From assembly GCA_016284875.1 (NCBI GenBank), contig JAEEPS010000014.1, positions 1-51,132 of the forward strand: a DNA stretch of 51,132 nt, written 5' to 3'. Under the pieces are notes generated by a model, which did no database searches, was not told the origin of the DNA, and saw nothing but the letters and a program-made list of their open reading frames with translations. A program made the position numbers and the translations under genes. Below, piece by piece: positions 24,340-34,130 of the stretch (its first letter is position 1; each line of letters begins with the position of its first letter). The DNA comes from Salinivirgaceae bacterium (GTDB taxonomy: Bacteria; Bacteroidota; Bacteroidia; Bacteroidales; SZUA-534).

Positions 24340-24357
24340 GGTGGCTGTATAGCCACC
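24340..24357 (+). promoter_or_regulatory. 5'-leader hairpin before fic
   Basis: GGTGGCT-GTAT-AGCCACC, a perfect 7-bp stem with a 4-nt loop, followed by TTTT and then a run of seven T near 24370. It would form at the very 5' end of the fic mRNA, 23 nt before the ATG. It may stabilise the mRNA or end transcription early. Confidence 0.55.
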
Positions 24358-24380
24358 TTTTAATAAACTTTTTTTGAATT

Positions 24381-25454
24381 ATGAGATACTTGACATTAGA
24401 AAAAGCCATCGGTGAATGGCAGAAAATCCAACCGCTTTCGGAAAGTGACAAAGCGCGTTTGAGCCGCAGGTTCACCATCGATTTCAACTACAATTCGAAC
24501 CATATCGAAGGCAACACGCTGACTTACGGACAGACCGAGATTCTTCTGCTTTTCGGAAAAATCATCGGTGAAGCCGATGTGAAAGATGTTCAGGATATGG
24601 CAGCAAGCAATGTTACGCTCAAAATGATGAAAGAAGAAGCACTTGTGCGGGAAACACCTTTAACTCAAAATTTTATCCGCACGCTTCACAAAACGTTGCT
24701 GCGCGAAGATTATACCGTTTACCGTAATCTGCCAGGCGGTGTGCAGACAAGTTACACCATTCACGCGGGGCAGTACAAAACGCGCCCAAACAGCGTCATC
24801 ACCCGCTATGGCGACCGTTTTGAGTACGCATCACCCGAAGAAACGCCTGCGCTGATGACCGACCTTGTTGATTGGTACAATCAGGCCGAAACCGAAGGCC
24901 GCTTGTCGCCTGTTGAAATTGCTGCGTTGTTCCACTACCGCTATATCCGCATCCACCCGTTTGAAGACGGCAACGGACGTATTGCACGGCTGTTGGTCAA
25001 TTATATACTGACAAAGCACGATTACCCGATGATAGTTGTGCGCAGCCGACTGAAAAGCGAGTATCTTGAAGCCTTGCACGCAGCCGATATGCTTGTTGGT
25101 TCGGCTCCACATTTGGGTGCAAACGCATCGCTTCAAGACATAAGGCCTTTTTTGCAGTATTTCAAGAATTTAGTAGCACGTGAAGTTTACAATGATGTTT
25201 GTTTCTTGACCGAACACGACGAAAATCTTTGGTGGTACGATGGTGAACGTATCGCTTTCCGTTCACCGAATTATGGCAAACTTCTAATGCTAATGATGAC
25301 CGAACCATCGTTGACTCTGACAGATATGCAGAACCATTTGGAAATCAATATGTCGGCAATTAAGAAATTAGTCGGGCAACTGATTGACAAACACTACATT
25401 GAACGCGGCACAACAGAAGGTTCGTGGCGAGTTTTCATCACGCCGTCGGTGTAA
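24381..25454 (+). CDS. Fic family AMP-transferase-like protein with N-terminal inhibitory motif
   Basis: A 357-residue Fic protein, the only plus-strand gene in this stretch. The core motif HPFEDGNGRIAR starts at His192, with the catalytic histidine and the Mg/phosphate-binding residues intact. Upstream at Ser39-Asn45 is SNHIEGN, the inhibition helix motif with Glu43 that blocks the ATP site in class II Fic proteins. The C-terminal part (about 290-357) ends in a winged-helix-like region (LTLTDMQNHLEINMSAIKKLVGQLI). By family knowledge it transfers AMP to a protein hydroxyl and is self-inhibited. No separate antitoxin gene is adjacent. It has a full promoter and a leader hairpin. Target unknown. 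Confidence 0.93.
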   Translation: MRYLTLEKAIGEWQKIQPLSESDKARLSRRFTIDFNYNSNHIEGNTLTYGQTEILLLFGKIIGEADVKDVQDMAASNVTLKMMKEEALVRETPLTQNFIRTLHKTLLREDYTVYRNLPGGVQTSYTIHAGQYKTRPNSVITRYGDRFEYASPEETPALMTDLVDWYNQAETEGRLSPVEIAALFHYRYIRIHPFEDGNGRIARLLVNYILTKHDYPMIVVRSRLKSEYLEALHAADMLVGSAPHLGANASLQDIRPFLQYFKNLVAREVYNDVCFLTEHDENLWWYDGERIAFRSPNYGKLLMLMMTEPSLTLTDMQNHLEINMSAIKKLVGQLIDKHYIERGTTEGSWRVFITPSV

Positions 25455-25478
25455 GGTTTAACTTCTTCAATAAATAAA

Positions 25479-25508
25479 AAAGGCCTGACACCGAAGCATC
25501 AAGCCTTT
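25479..25508. terminator. Bidirectional terminator between fic and esterase genes
   Basis: AAAGGCCTGA pairs with TCAAGCCTTT with one mismatch, flanked by A-runs on the left and on the right (TTTAAAAA), so it can serve both convergent genes. Confidence 0.75.
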
Positions 25509-25528
25509 AAAAATCAGCGGTTTTTATC

Positions 25529-27542
<2,014 letters not shown>

Positions 27543-27554
27543 ATTCTTTTGGCA

Positions 27555-27562
27555 CAAATATA
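27555..27562 (-). promoter_or_regulatory. -7-type promoter element of esterase gene
   Basis: Minus-strand TATATTTG, an exact TAnnTTTG match. It places the tandem octamers in the transcribed leader. TTTG lies 14 nt upstream, shorter than usual. Confidence 0.5.
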
Positions 27563-27870
27563 GCAATTCGGCAATTCAAAGAGTGCCGATTGTGCGATTT
27601 GCGAAGAAATGGGGCGAATGGTGGGTTTGTCTTTTATAAAAGATAAAATCGAGCATTTTTATCTTTTATACTGGATAAAATGACATTCCGCTGAACGCAG
27701 ATAACGCAGATTAAACGGATTGGACTGATTTTTAAACTGATTGGGTTCAGTTTCCTTTACCATTCCTTCGGCCTTGTCGGATATGTTTGCTGCGGTGCCA
27801 CATTTGCGGACGCACGCAGTGTGTCCCTACAGCCCCCAAAACCTAACATCATTATACAAACAACTTATAA
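27563..27870. other. Intergenic region with inverted and tandem repeats
   Basis: 308 bp without a credible gene. At 27636-27669 there is a perfect 13-bp inverted repeat, ATAAAAGATAAAA / TTTTATCTTTTAT with an 8-nt loop, perhaps an operator for the esterase or an AT-only terminator for the LRR operon. At 27694-27711 AACGCAGAT is repeated twice in tandem. Confidence 0.55.
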
Positions 27871-29562
27871 CTACTTACCACTCAATATATTGTATTCAGA
27901 ATAATCAATCTCGAATTCGCTGTTGAAATCGCGGCAATAGATTAAATCGGTAATGGCGAAGCCCGTATGCTCCCATAGCGTGTGGAACTGCATAATTAGG
28001 TGCAGGTCGGCGGTCAGTTGCGGGTCAAGGTGCTCGTTCCAGTTATCGTCCTCACCGCCAATCAAATCACCGAATTTTTCGCCATTGTGAATTAGTAAAT
28101 TGTACTCTGGATTCCAACTGTTGTCGGTGAGTACCTCCCAAAGCGCCTCGCGGTCCTCATTCTGCACGGGGTGCAACGGCGGGTAGCCATCCATATAGCA
28201 TTCGGCGGTAACGTGCACATCGCCCAACGCCTTGCAGACATCGTAAACCTCTTTGGTTCGCTGGTATGTTCGGCGCAGAGCCTCGCGCAGGGCATCGTTG
28301 AAGGCGATTATGTCTGGCATTAACTCTGCCTGGTGCTGCAACACGAAATCGTTTATAATGATTTTCCTGGCCTCGAGCAAATGCTTTCCACCACTGGCGT
28401 GGGGACGAAGGAATAATGGACGCTGATTGTATGCGTGAATAATCTCCCGTTCAATCTTCTGAATCGGACCACTTTCTAAAAAATTCTTGATAGTCATAGT
28501 ACTTTTATTCGCTGGTTTACTGATTGATAGAATATTTGTGGGTTGTTTTTTTGCGCCCCAAACAACAGGAATGTTGTCACGATTCCAATCTTCTTCCCAT
28601 TTTTTTGGTTGTGATTTTGCCTCACAATAAATTGTTAGATTGTCGCACCCCGCGAAAACATTGTTCCCCATATACTTGACTGATTTCGGAATTGTTACCG
28701 AAGTGAGTTTTGTGCATCCGCTGAATGCGTTGGAATCAATTACCTTTACTGATTTGCCAATGGTTACCGACCTTAATTCAGAACAACCTGCAAACGCTAG
28801 TATTTCAATTAGTTCCACAGAATCGGGTATAACAACATCTTCCAGATTTTTGCAATCGTAGAAGGCTGGCCCAATGGATACAACCGTATCGGGAATAACA
28901 TAACGCTTGTCGGGCTTGCCCAACGGATATCGCGAAAGGTGCATCATATTGTGGGCGAACAGAACGCCATCAACCGAAGAGCCATCTTTAACAATGATTT
29001 CCTCCAATTTGCGGCATTCCTTGAACACCGACAATGGATTCAAGACCTTCGTCGGTGATTTTGAGAATTTTACTGATTTGAGATTATTGCAAAAGGCAAA
29101 TGCGCAGTTTTCGACAGTCGTTACCGAATCGGGAAAACAAACCTGCTCAAGTTTTTCGCAATTTATGAACGCGCCTTCTCCAATCACCTCTGTGCCGTTA
29201 ATTGCAACATAAACGCGCAAATCCTTCGGGCATCTTATAAGCCGCTTGCGGTCGGCACTATAAACTGCTCCCAAAATGTCGGTTTTATAATTCGTATCGT
29301 TTTTGTCGATTGTAAAATCCTTATACCAACACGAGTCGAATTCGCAAAAACTTTTGTTTGAAACCGATTCAGGATAATGAACCTGCCGAAGTTTGTCGCA
29401 TTTTGCAAACGCGCATTCGCAGACATTCTCCGTGCCTTCGCGCACAGTGTATTCTTGCAAATCCTCGTTCAAGCATTTTAGAAGCCTTTTGCCGTCGGCA
29501 CTGTAAACCACGCCGAAATTATCGGTTATGGTGTTTGCGTTGTTGTTTGAATTATTGCTCAT
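27871..29562 (-). CDS. Cytoplasmic LRR_5 (BspA-like) protein with unknown C-terminal domain
   Basis: 563 residues from the ATG at 29562, chosen over 29568 because the conserved leader TTTTTAAT then has the same 6-nt distance to the start as in the third LRR gene. No signal peptide. The N-terminal module (about 13-60) reads GVVYSADGKRLLKC, then YTVREGTENVCECAFAKCDKL, and a second copy follows at about 80-130. BspA-type repeats run to about 315 (for example VVIPDSVELIEILAFAGCSEL). Residues about 350-563 form a separate, helix-rich domain that I cannot name (EARKIIINDFVLQHQAELM, TAECYMDGYPPLHPV, HLIMQFHTLWEHTGFAITDL). Last gene of the primase/LRR operon. Function unknown; LRR_5 repeats usually bind proteins. 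Confidence 0.8.
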   Translation of the reverse strand: MSNNSNNNANTITDNFGVVYSADGKRLLKCLNEDLQEYTVREGTENVCECAFAKCDKLRQVHYPESVSNKSFCEFDSCWYKDFTIDKNDTNYKTDILGAVYSADRKRLIRCPKDLRVYVAINGTEVIGEGAFINCEKLEQVCFPDSVTTVENCAFAFCNNLKSVKFSKSPTKVLNPLSVFKECRKLEEIIVKDGSSVDGVLFAHNMMHLSRYPLGKPDKRYVIPDTVVSIGPAFYDCKNLEDVVIPDSVELIEILAFAGCSELRSVTIGKSVKVIDSNAFSGCTKLTSVTIPKSVKYMGNNVFAGCDNLTIYCEAKSQPKKWEEDWNRDNIPVVWGAKKQPTNILSISKPANKSTMTIKNFLESGPIQKIEREIIHAYNQRPLFLRPHASGGKHLLEARKIIINDFVLQHQAELMPDIIAFNDALREALRRTYQRTKEVYDVCKALGDVHVTAECYMDGYPPLHPVQNEDREALWEVLTDNSWNPEYNLLIHNGEKFGDLIGGEDDNWNEHLDPQLTADLHLIMQFHTLWEHTGFAITDLIYCRDFNSEFEIDYSEYNILSGK

Positions 29563-29568
29563 AATCAT

Positions 29569-29584
29569 TGATTTTTAATGGTTT
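29569..29584. promoter_or_regulatory. Conserved 16-nt leader before LRR gene
   Basis: Minus-strand AAACCATTAAAAATCA, 6 nt from the ATG at 29562. The identical 16-mer occurs at 32120-32135, 6 nt before the third LRR gene. It is probably the translation-initiation leader. Confidence 0.6.
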
Positions 29585-29592
29585 GACTTGTT

Positions 29593-30684
29593 TCAATCCA
29601 CACATTCTGTAATCTTTTGCTGTTTTTCAGGCAGCATCGCCTTGAGTTCTTTAGCGTTACTGCCGCAGATTATGATTTTCTCAAGCCGATTATATTCCAC
29701 AAATGCGTCTTTTTCAATGTTTTTTACCGTAGAAGGAAGTGTGATTTGTTTTATGGGCTTATCCGCAAAAGCATTGCTTCCAATTGAATATACGGTGTTT
29801 GGAACATACAACTGTTCGGCATTGCCGAAATAAGTTATGAGCCGACCATCGCGATTATCAATAAGCATATCATTTTCAGCCATAAATCGCTTCGAATGGC
29901 TTATTATTCTCACCTTGTCGCACCCTGCAAATGGGTTTGAGCCAATATGTGTGAGAGAATTTGGAATGGTTATTCTTTCCATCAATCCACAACAGGTGAA
30001 GGCACCATCACCTATGCTTTCTACTCCATTCGGAATGACTAATTCTTTAAATGCGCACCACATAAACGCTTCTTTGCCAATTGTTTCTACGGATTTTGGA
30101 ATGTCAATTTTTCTTAACACCTCACATTCGTCGAAAGCATTGTCGCCTATACTGGTTACTGAATCAGGAATTGTAACTTTCTGAAGCATAGAACAAAACT
30201 GAAATGATTCTTTACCAATGCTTTTTATTGATTTGGATAATGTGATTTGCCGTATTGCAGAATTCCAAAATGCACGCCCCACACTTTTGACAGACTCTGG
30301 AATGACAATATCATCATATTTTGAGCCGAAAAATGCCACAATCACGTGCGTGTCATTGTCAATCAATAGATTATCTTGTAACACAAAATGCGGTGAATGG
30401 CACACAACCTCAACCCCATAATATCCGTCGAATGCATTTTCACCGATTACCTTCACGGATTCTGGAATAACTATTTTTTTCAAAAAATTGTAATACTTAC
30501 GGTCAAAGGCTCTGTCACAAATGACCTCTGTACCCTCGCGAATTGAATATACTTCTTCGTAATCGATTCGTGCGTGTAACAACCGCTTGCCGTCAGGACT
30601 ATAATGGACACCCGATTCGTCACTGATATAATTCTCGTAATCGGCATCGGTTCTTTTTGTCAATTTCTGCAAGTTGGTTTCCAT
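29593..30684 (-). CDS. Cytoplasmic LRR_5 (BspA-like) protein
   Basis: A 363-residue LRR protein without signal peptide. It has the same N-terminal module as its neighbours (GVHYSPDGKRLLHA, YSIREGTEVICDRAF) and then about ten BspA-type repeats (for example VTIPDSVTSIGDNAFDECEVL and VIPNGVESIGDGAFTCC). Twice there is an insert with LIDNDTHVIVAFFG or LIDNRDGRLITYFG, a unit also present in the next protein. No extra domain follows the repeats. The upstream gap to the third LRR gene is 79 bp and holds the first copy of a 46-bp element, so this gene may also be started separately. Confidence 0.8.
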   Translation of the reverse strand: METNLQKLTKRTDADYENYISDESGVHYSPDGKRLLHARIDYEEVYSIREGTEVICDRAFDRKYYNFLKKIVIPESVKVIGENAFDGYYGVEVVCHSPHFVLQDNLLIDNDTHVIVAFFGSKYDDIVIPESVKSVGRAFWNSAIRQITLSKSIKSIGKESFQFCSMLQKVTIPDSVTSIGDNAFDECEVLRKIDIPKSVETIGKEAFMWCAFKELVIPNGVESIGDGAFTCCGLMERITIPNSLTHIGSNPFAGCDKVRIISHSKRFMAENDMLIDNRDGRLITYFGNAEQLYVPNTVYSIGSNAFADKPIKQITLPSTVKNIEKDAFVEYNRLEKIIICGSNAKELKAMLPEKQQKITECVD

Positions 30685-30729
30685 ATCAGTAAATTTTAAT
30701 TTCTATAAACAATGCGAATAAAAAAACAA

Positions 30730-30775
30730 GGTGTGCGAAATCTGTGTACAGGTTTGTTTTTTTTTAGATTTTTTT
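30730..30775. promoter_or_regulatory. 46-bp duplicated upstream element, copy A
   Basis: GGTGTGCGAAATC (30730-30742), GGTTTG in the middle (30751-30756) and TTTTTAGATTTTTT (30762-30775) recur in the same order and with the same total length at 33211-33256. It lies 45 nt before the second LRR gene and overlaps the last codons and stop of the third. Confidence 0.65.
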
Positions 30776-32113
30776 ATGCCACACATTTATTGGCTTGTTA
30801 TTTTCAATACAAAATTTTGTGGAACTGCTGGTTAACGTAATCGCGTCGCAATGCTCAAACACTCTATCACCAATGCGTAATGTTGAAGCGGGAATATTAA
30901 ACTGACGCAACGATTTACACCAAAGGAAAGCGCCATCGCCTATGGTCAGAATTGAGTCGGGAATGTTGATTCCCTGCAACTTATTACACAACGCAAATGT
31001 CACTATTCCAATTTCTTCGAGCGTTTTGGGAAGCCGTACTTTTTTAAGCGAAAAGCACGCCGCAAATGCCGTATGGCCAATCTCATTAACCGAATCGGGA
31101 ATGAAAACTTCTTGCAATTGCGTGTTGACAAAAGCATCACGGCCAATTTTTGTCACGCTGTCGGGAATGGTGACCTGCCTGATTTTTGTGTACGCAAATG
31201 CATTGTCGCCAACCAATTTTATTCCGTCGGGGATTGCAACACATTCTGCGTTTCCATAATAGCCGATTAGCCGTTTCTCTTTGGTGTCAATCAACATATC
31301 ATCTAGAACCACAAAGCGCTCCGATTGGCTTGTAACTTTAATTTCGTACCGCACAATAGGGTCGCGACCATTGCTTCCTTTGCAATACCACTCTCTTAAT
31401 TGGTGAAAAGCAAGGTGCCGCGACATTGTAAACGGATTTTCACCGATTTTCCTCACCGAAGCAGGAATATCTATTTCGCGTAACGAACGACAACCCGCAA
31501 ATGCCTTATCTCCAATTATTTTAACCGAGTCGGGAATCGTAATGTCTTGCAGCATTTGACATTCGTTGAAAGCATAGCCCGATATTTCTACAAGATTGTC
31601 GGGCAATACAACTGTTTGCAGGTTCTCGCACATAGAAAAGGAATAAGTGCGTTTTATCGAATGCGGAATGGTGATTTTTCTTATGCCTGAATGCAAAAAA
31701 GCATTTTCGATACTTTTCACTGTTTTGGGGATAACCACTTCGTCGTCTAACCCAAAATAACCAATTATTATGTGTTCGTACTTGTCAATTAGCATATTAT
31801 CCACAATTCTGAAATATTTTGAATGGTTTATTACCTCAACACCCTGACAATAACTAAACGCAGTGCGGTCAATCGCCACCATCGATTCGGGAATGACAAT
31901 TTTCTGCAGTTTTCTGTTGTAATTGCGGAACGCCCAATGGCATATAACTTTTGTGCCCTCGCGTATGACGCAAATTGGCCCAGCATCCTCTTTGAAGTAA
32001 AGCAACCTACAGTCATAATAAACTGCGCCGTACTCGTCAGTCTCACTATGTTCTACATCTTCGTCATCCACATAGAACAACTCATCGTGGCATCTGAAAA
32101 AACTATCATCCAT
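30764..32113 (-). CDS. Cytoplasmic LRR_5 (BspA-like) protein
   Basis: A 449-residue LRR protein, no signal peptide. The N-terminal module is present but worn (GAVYYDCRLLYF, CVIREGTKVICHWAF). BspA-type repeats follow, for example ITIPDSVKIIGDKAFAGCRSL, VTIPDSVTKIGRDAF and INIPDSILTIGDGAFLWCKSL. Two LIDK/LIDT inserts (MLIDKYEHIIIGYFG, MLIDTKEKRLIGYYG) match those in the second LRR protein. The gene starts 20 nt after the primase-like gene, and its leader overlaps the primase stop codon. Both facts suggest one mRNA. Repeat-rich genes of this type are prone to recombination. Confidence 0.8.
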   Translation of the reverse strand: MDDSFFRCHDELFYVDDEDVEHSETDEYGAVYYDCRLLYFKEDAGPICVIREGTKVICHWAFRNYNRKLQKIVIPESMVAIDRTAFSYCQGVEVINHSKYFRIVDNMLIDKYEHIIIGYFGLDDEVVIPKTVKSIENAFLHSGIRKITIPHSIKRTYSFSMCENLQTVVLPDNLVEISGYAFNECQMLQDITIPDSVKIIGDKAFAGCRSLREIDIPASVRKIGENPFTMSRHLAFHQLREWYCKGSNGRDPIVRYEIKVTSQSERFVVLDDMLIDTKEKRLIGYYGNAECVAIPDGIKLVGDNAFAYTKIRQVTIPDSVTKIGRDAFVNTQLQEVFIPDSVNEIGHTAFAACFSLKKVRLPKTLEEIGIVTFALCNKLQGINIPDSILTIGDGAFLWCKSLRQFNIPASTLRIGDRVFEHCDAITLTSSSTKFCIENNKPINVWHKKI

Positions 32114-32119
32114 AGTTGT

Positions 32120-32135
32120 TGATTTTTAATGGTTT
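32120..32135. promoter_or_regulatory. Conserved 16-nt leader before LRR gene, second copy
   Basis: Minus-strand AAACCATTAAAAATCA, 6 nt before the ATG at 32113, identical to 29569-29584. It overlaps the stop codon of the primase-like gene. Confidence 0.6.
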
Positions 32136-33150
32136 AACTTTTTCGTCGTTTATCTATTTCATTATTTAGAACCTTCTCGTCAATACCTGTTAGTTCGGCG
32201 CACTCTTTTGTATAGAGTTCGCGTTTGATACCGTTTGGCACAACGGCGATTGACTCTACAACGTCATTAATGGCATTTGCCTTGTCAATAGTATCATCGC
32301 CCGCATAGTCCAAAAGCAAACGGGTTTTAAAAACCACAAAGTCAGTCTCGTTTTTAGCGATATACTTTTCAATTTCTGTTGTACTATGACTACGAGCAAA
32401 TGTATCGGGGTCGTCGCCATCGGGAAGCAAAACCACCCTTACATCCATATCTTCAGATAGAAACGTATCTATTCCGCGCAATGCGGCGTGGATTCCTCCC
32501 GTATCTCCGTCTAAAAGCAAAGTTATGTTTTTAGTGATTTTACTGATTAGCCTTATTTGCTCAACAGTAAGTGTCAGACCAAAAATTGCCACAACATTCT
32601 CGATACCACTTTGGTGCATAGTCAACACATCTGTTGGTCCCTCAACAATGAAACATTTGTCGTTGCTAGCAATAGACGCTTTTGCTTGATATATGCCATA
32701 AAGATTGTGGTGTTTGTCGAAAATCTCTGAATGCGGTGAATCTATATATTTAATAAATACTCCTTTGGTGTTTTTGGTGAGTATACGACCACAAAAGCCG
32801 ATTACCTTTCCTTTAAGATTATGGACAGGAAAAATAACACAATTGCAGAAGCGGTCGAAGAATTGGTAATCTTCGTAAAATATCGACAGTCCAGTATCTG
32901 CAAGATACTTTTGCCGATAGCCGTTCTTGAGTGCAAAATTGGTCAAAGCCTTGCGGTCTGTCAATCCGAATCCCAACTCAAAGGTCTTGATAGTATCCTC
33001 ATTGAAGCCGCGCTCTTTTAAGTAGTTATAACCAATGGCAACACCTTCGTCGGTTTCGGTCAAATTGCGAGCGAAGACGTTTTTTGCGAACTCGTTGAGT
33101 GCCAACATATTCTCGCGTTTTTTACGATTTATTAAATCTCTCAATCTCAT
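32134..33150 (-). CDS. DnaG-core primase-like protein without zinc finger or helicase-binding domain
   Basis: A 338-residue protein homologous to the central part of bacterial DnaG. The primase N-terminal core is about 15-160 (YLKERGFNEDTIKTFELGFG, DRFCNCVIFPVHNLKGKVIGFCGRIL). The Toprim domain is about 165-260, with VEGPTDVLTMHQSGI and LLLDGDTGGIHAALRGID holding the metal-binding Glu and Asp residues. A short tail follows (VVLLPDGDDPDTFARS, KRELYTKECAELTGIDEKVL). The CHC2 zinc-binding domain that binds template in normal DnaG is absent, and so is the C-terminal DnaB-binding domain. The catalytic acids look intact. First gene of the operon with three LRR genes. It may be a specialised primase, an RNA- or DNA-handling enzyme, or an element remnant. 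The housekeeping dnaG should be elsewhere. Confidence 0.85.
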   Translation of the reverse strand: MRLRDLINRKKRENMLALNEFAKNVFARNLTETDEGVAIGYNYLKERGFNEDTIKTFELGFGLTDRKALTNFALKNGYRQKYLADTGLSIFYEDYQFFDRFCNCVIFPVHNLKGKVIGFCGRILTKNTKGVFIKYIDSPHSEIFDKHHNLYGIYQAKASIASNDKCFIVEGPTDVLTMHQSGIENVVAIFGLTLTVEQIRLISKITKNITLLLDGDTGGIHAALRGIDTFLSEDMDVRVVLLPDGDDPDTFARSHSTTEIEKYIAKNETDFVVFKTRLLLDYAGDDTIDKANAINDVVESIAVVPNGIKRELYTKECAELTGIDEKVLNNEIDKRRKS

Positions 33151-33210
33151 AGTTTTATGTTTTTTACAACCTTTTTTCGTTTCAACTTTTCACTGCAAAC
33201 AAAACATAAG

Positions 33211-33256
33211 GGTGTGCGAAATCGCGGCATAGGTTTGAAAAATTTTTAGATTTTTT
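33211..33256. promoter_or_regulatory. 46-bp duplicated upstream element, copy B
   Basis: Second copy of the element described at 30730-30775: GGTGTGCGAAATC (33211-33223), GGTTTG (33232-33237) and TTTTTAGATTTTTT (33243-33256). Here it is wholly non-coding and lies 60 nt before the primase-like gene. Confidence 0.65.
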
Positions 33257-33292
33257 CGAATTCTCGCACAGATTGCACGGAAAGCACTGATT

Positions 33293-33312
33293 TATACTTT
33301 TTAAAAAGTATA
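33293..33312. promoter_or_regulatory. 20-bp perfect palindrome between divergent genes
   Basis: TATACTTTTTAAAAAGTATA, symmetrical over all 20 bp, 44 nt before the GIY-YIG gene. Its arms TACTTTT and AAAAGTA are those of the palindromes before GH2 and GH97, in reverse order. A one-mismatch -7 element, TACCTTTA, lies between it and the gene. Confidence 0.5.
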
Positions 33313-33356
33313 CTACAATATTTTTTATACCTTTATAGTGCTAAATTAATACTACT

Positions 33357-34028
33357 ATGACTAATAAAAAAACAAAGGACAACGTTGGTATTGTTTACCT
33401 TTTCACAAATGACTGCTATGAAAAAGAGAATCTTTATAAATTTGGTGTTACCATAAACCCAAATCAAAGGAAAAGTATTCAAGAAAATTCTACACCACCA
33501 AAATATCAATTCATTTACAAAATAGTATTGTTCTCTGCAGATTATAAGAAAATAGAAAAATGGCTTAAAGAACAATTCAATAATAAAAATATGATAGCCA
33601 AAGGGAAAGGAAGTGGAAAGGAATGGGTTGAAGCGCTATTTGATGATATATTTAGCATATTTAAAGAAGCGCTAAAAGTATTTCCAAATCCCAATACAAA
33701 AATGTGTTCTGAAGGGAAGTGCTACCATTGTGTAAATGGCAAAATTGAAATGATGAAAAATCTTCCTAAATGTCAACTTGATTTATTAGGAATTACAAAT
33801 GGGGAAAAAATCAAATGCATTAAAAATAATAAGTACTATGTAGTACAAGACAATAAAATATTGGTTGATGGGTGTACAGAGCCAGTGCCACTTTCGACAT
33901 TTATTAGTCAAAACTTTGCAAGAAATACGGGGACGAACGAACATAGTGGCTATCAATTCTTTACATATAAAAACGTCAAGATTTTCGATTTGTGGCAAAG
34001 ACTTGTAAATATAAAAAACGGGGATTAA
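33357..34028 (+). CDS. GIY-YIG (T5orf172/MUG113-like) protein, AT-rich
   Basis: A 223-residue protein. The N-terminal domain (about 10-105) has GIVYLFTNDCYEKENLYKFG followed by VTINPNQR, the GIY and YIG strands of the T5orf172/MUG113 subfamily, and KIEKWLKEQF with a later GKEWVEA stretch carrying the conserved Glu. The C-terminal half contains a CYHC pair (residues near 122-125) and KIKCIKNNKYYVVQDNKIL, resembling short DUF4357-type domains. The gene is strikingly AT-rich relative to the enzyme genes, a sign of transfer. It is divergent from the primase/LRR operon, sharing a 206-bp intergenic region, and ends in a terminator. Nuclease activity is probable by family, not shown. Confidence 0.75.
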   Translation: MTNKKTKDNVGIVYLFTNDCYEKENLYKFGVTINPNQRKSIQENSTPPKYQFIYKIVLFSADYKKIEKWLKEQFNNKNMIAKGKGSGKEWVEALFDDIFSIFKEALKVFPNPNTKMCSEGKCYHCVNGKIEMMKNLPKCQLDLLGITNGEKIKCIKNNKYYVVQDNKILVDGCTEPVPLSTFISQNFARNTGTNEHSGYQFFTYKNVKIFDLWQRLVNIKNGD

Positions 34029-34037
34029 AAATCCCCG
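34019..34037 (+). terminator. Terminator overlapping the GIY-YIG stop codon
   Basis: CGGGGAT-TAAAA-ATCCCCG, a perfect 7-bp stem; the loop contains the TAA stop. No long T-run follows. A second AT-rich dyad, TAACCGC / GCGGTTA, lies at 34089-34115. Confidence 0.65.
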
Positions 34038-34130
34038 CCTATGTTATGTTATGTTAGGCCTCAGCCGCCAATTTAATCACCGTTAATTTAACCGCTATTA
34101 AATTAATCGCGGTTACAAAGTCTGATTTTC

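Noticed and set aside
20320..25454. RhuM and Fic as a toxin-antitoxin pair
   Set aside because: A GH97 gene with its own promoter and terminator separates them, they lie on opposite strands, and the Fic protein carries its own inhibitory motif.
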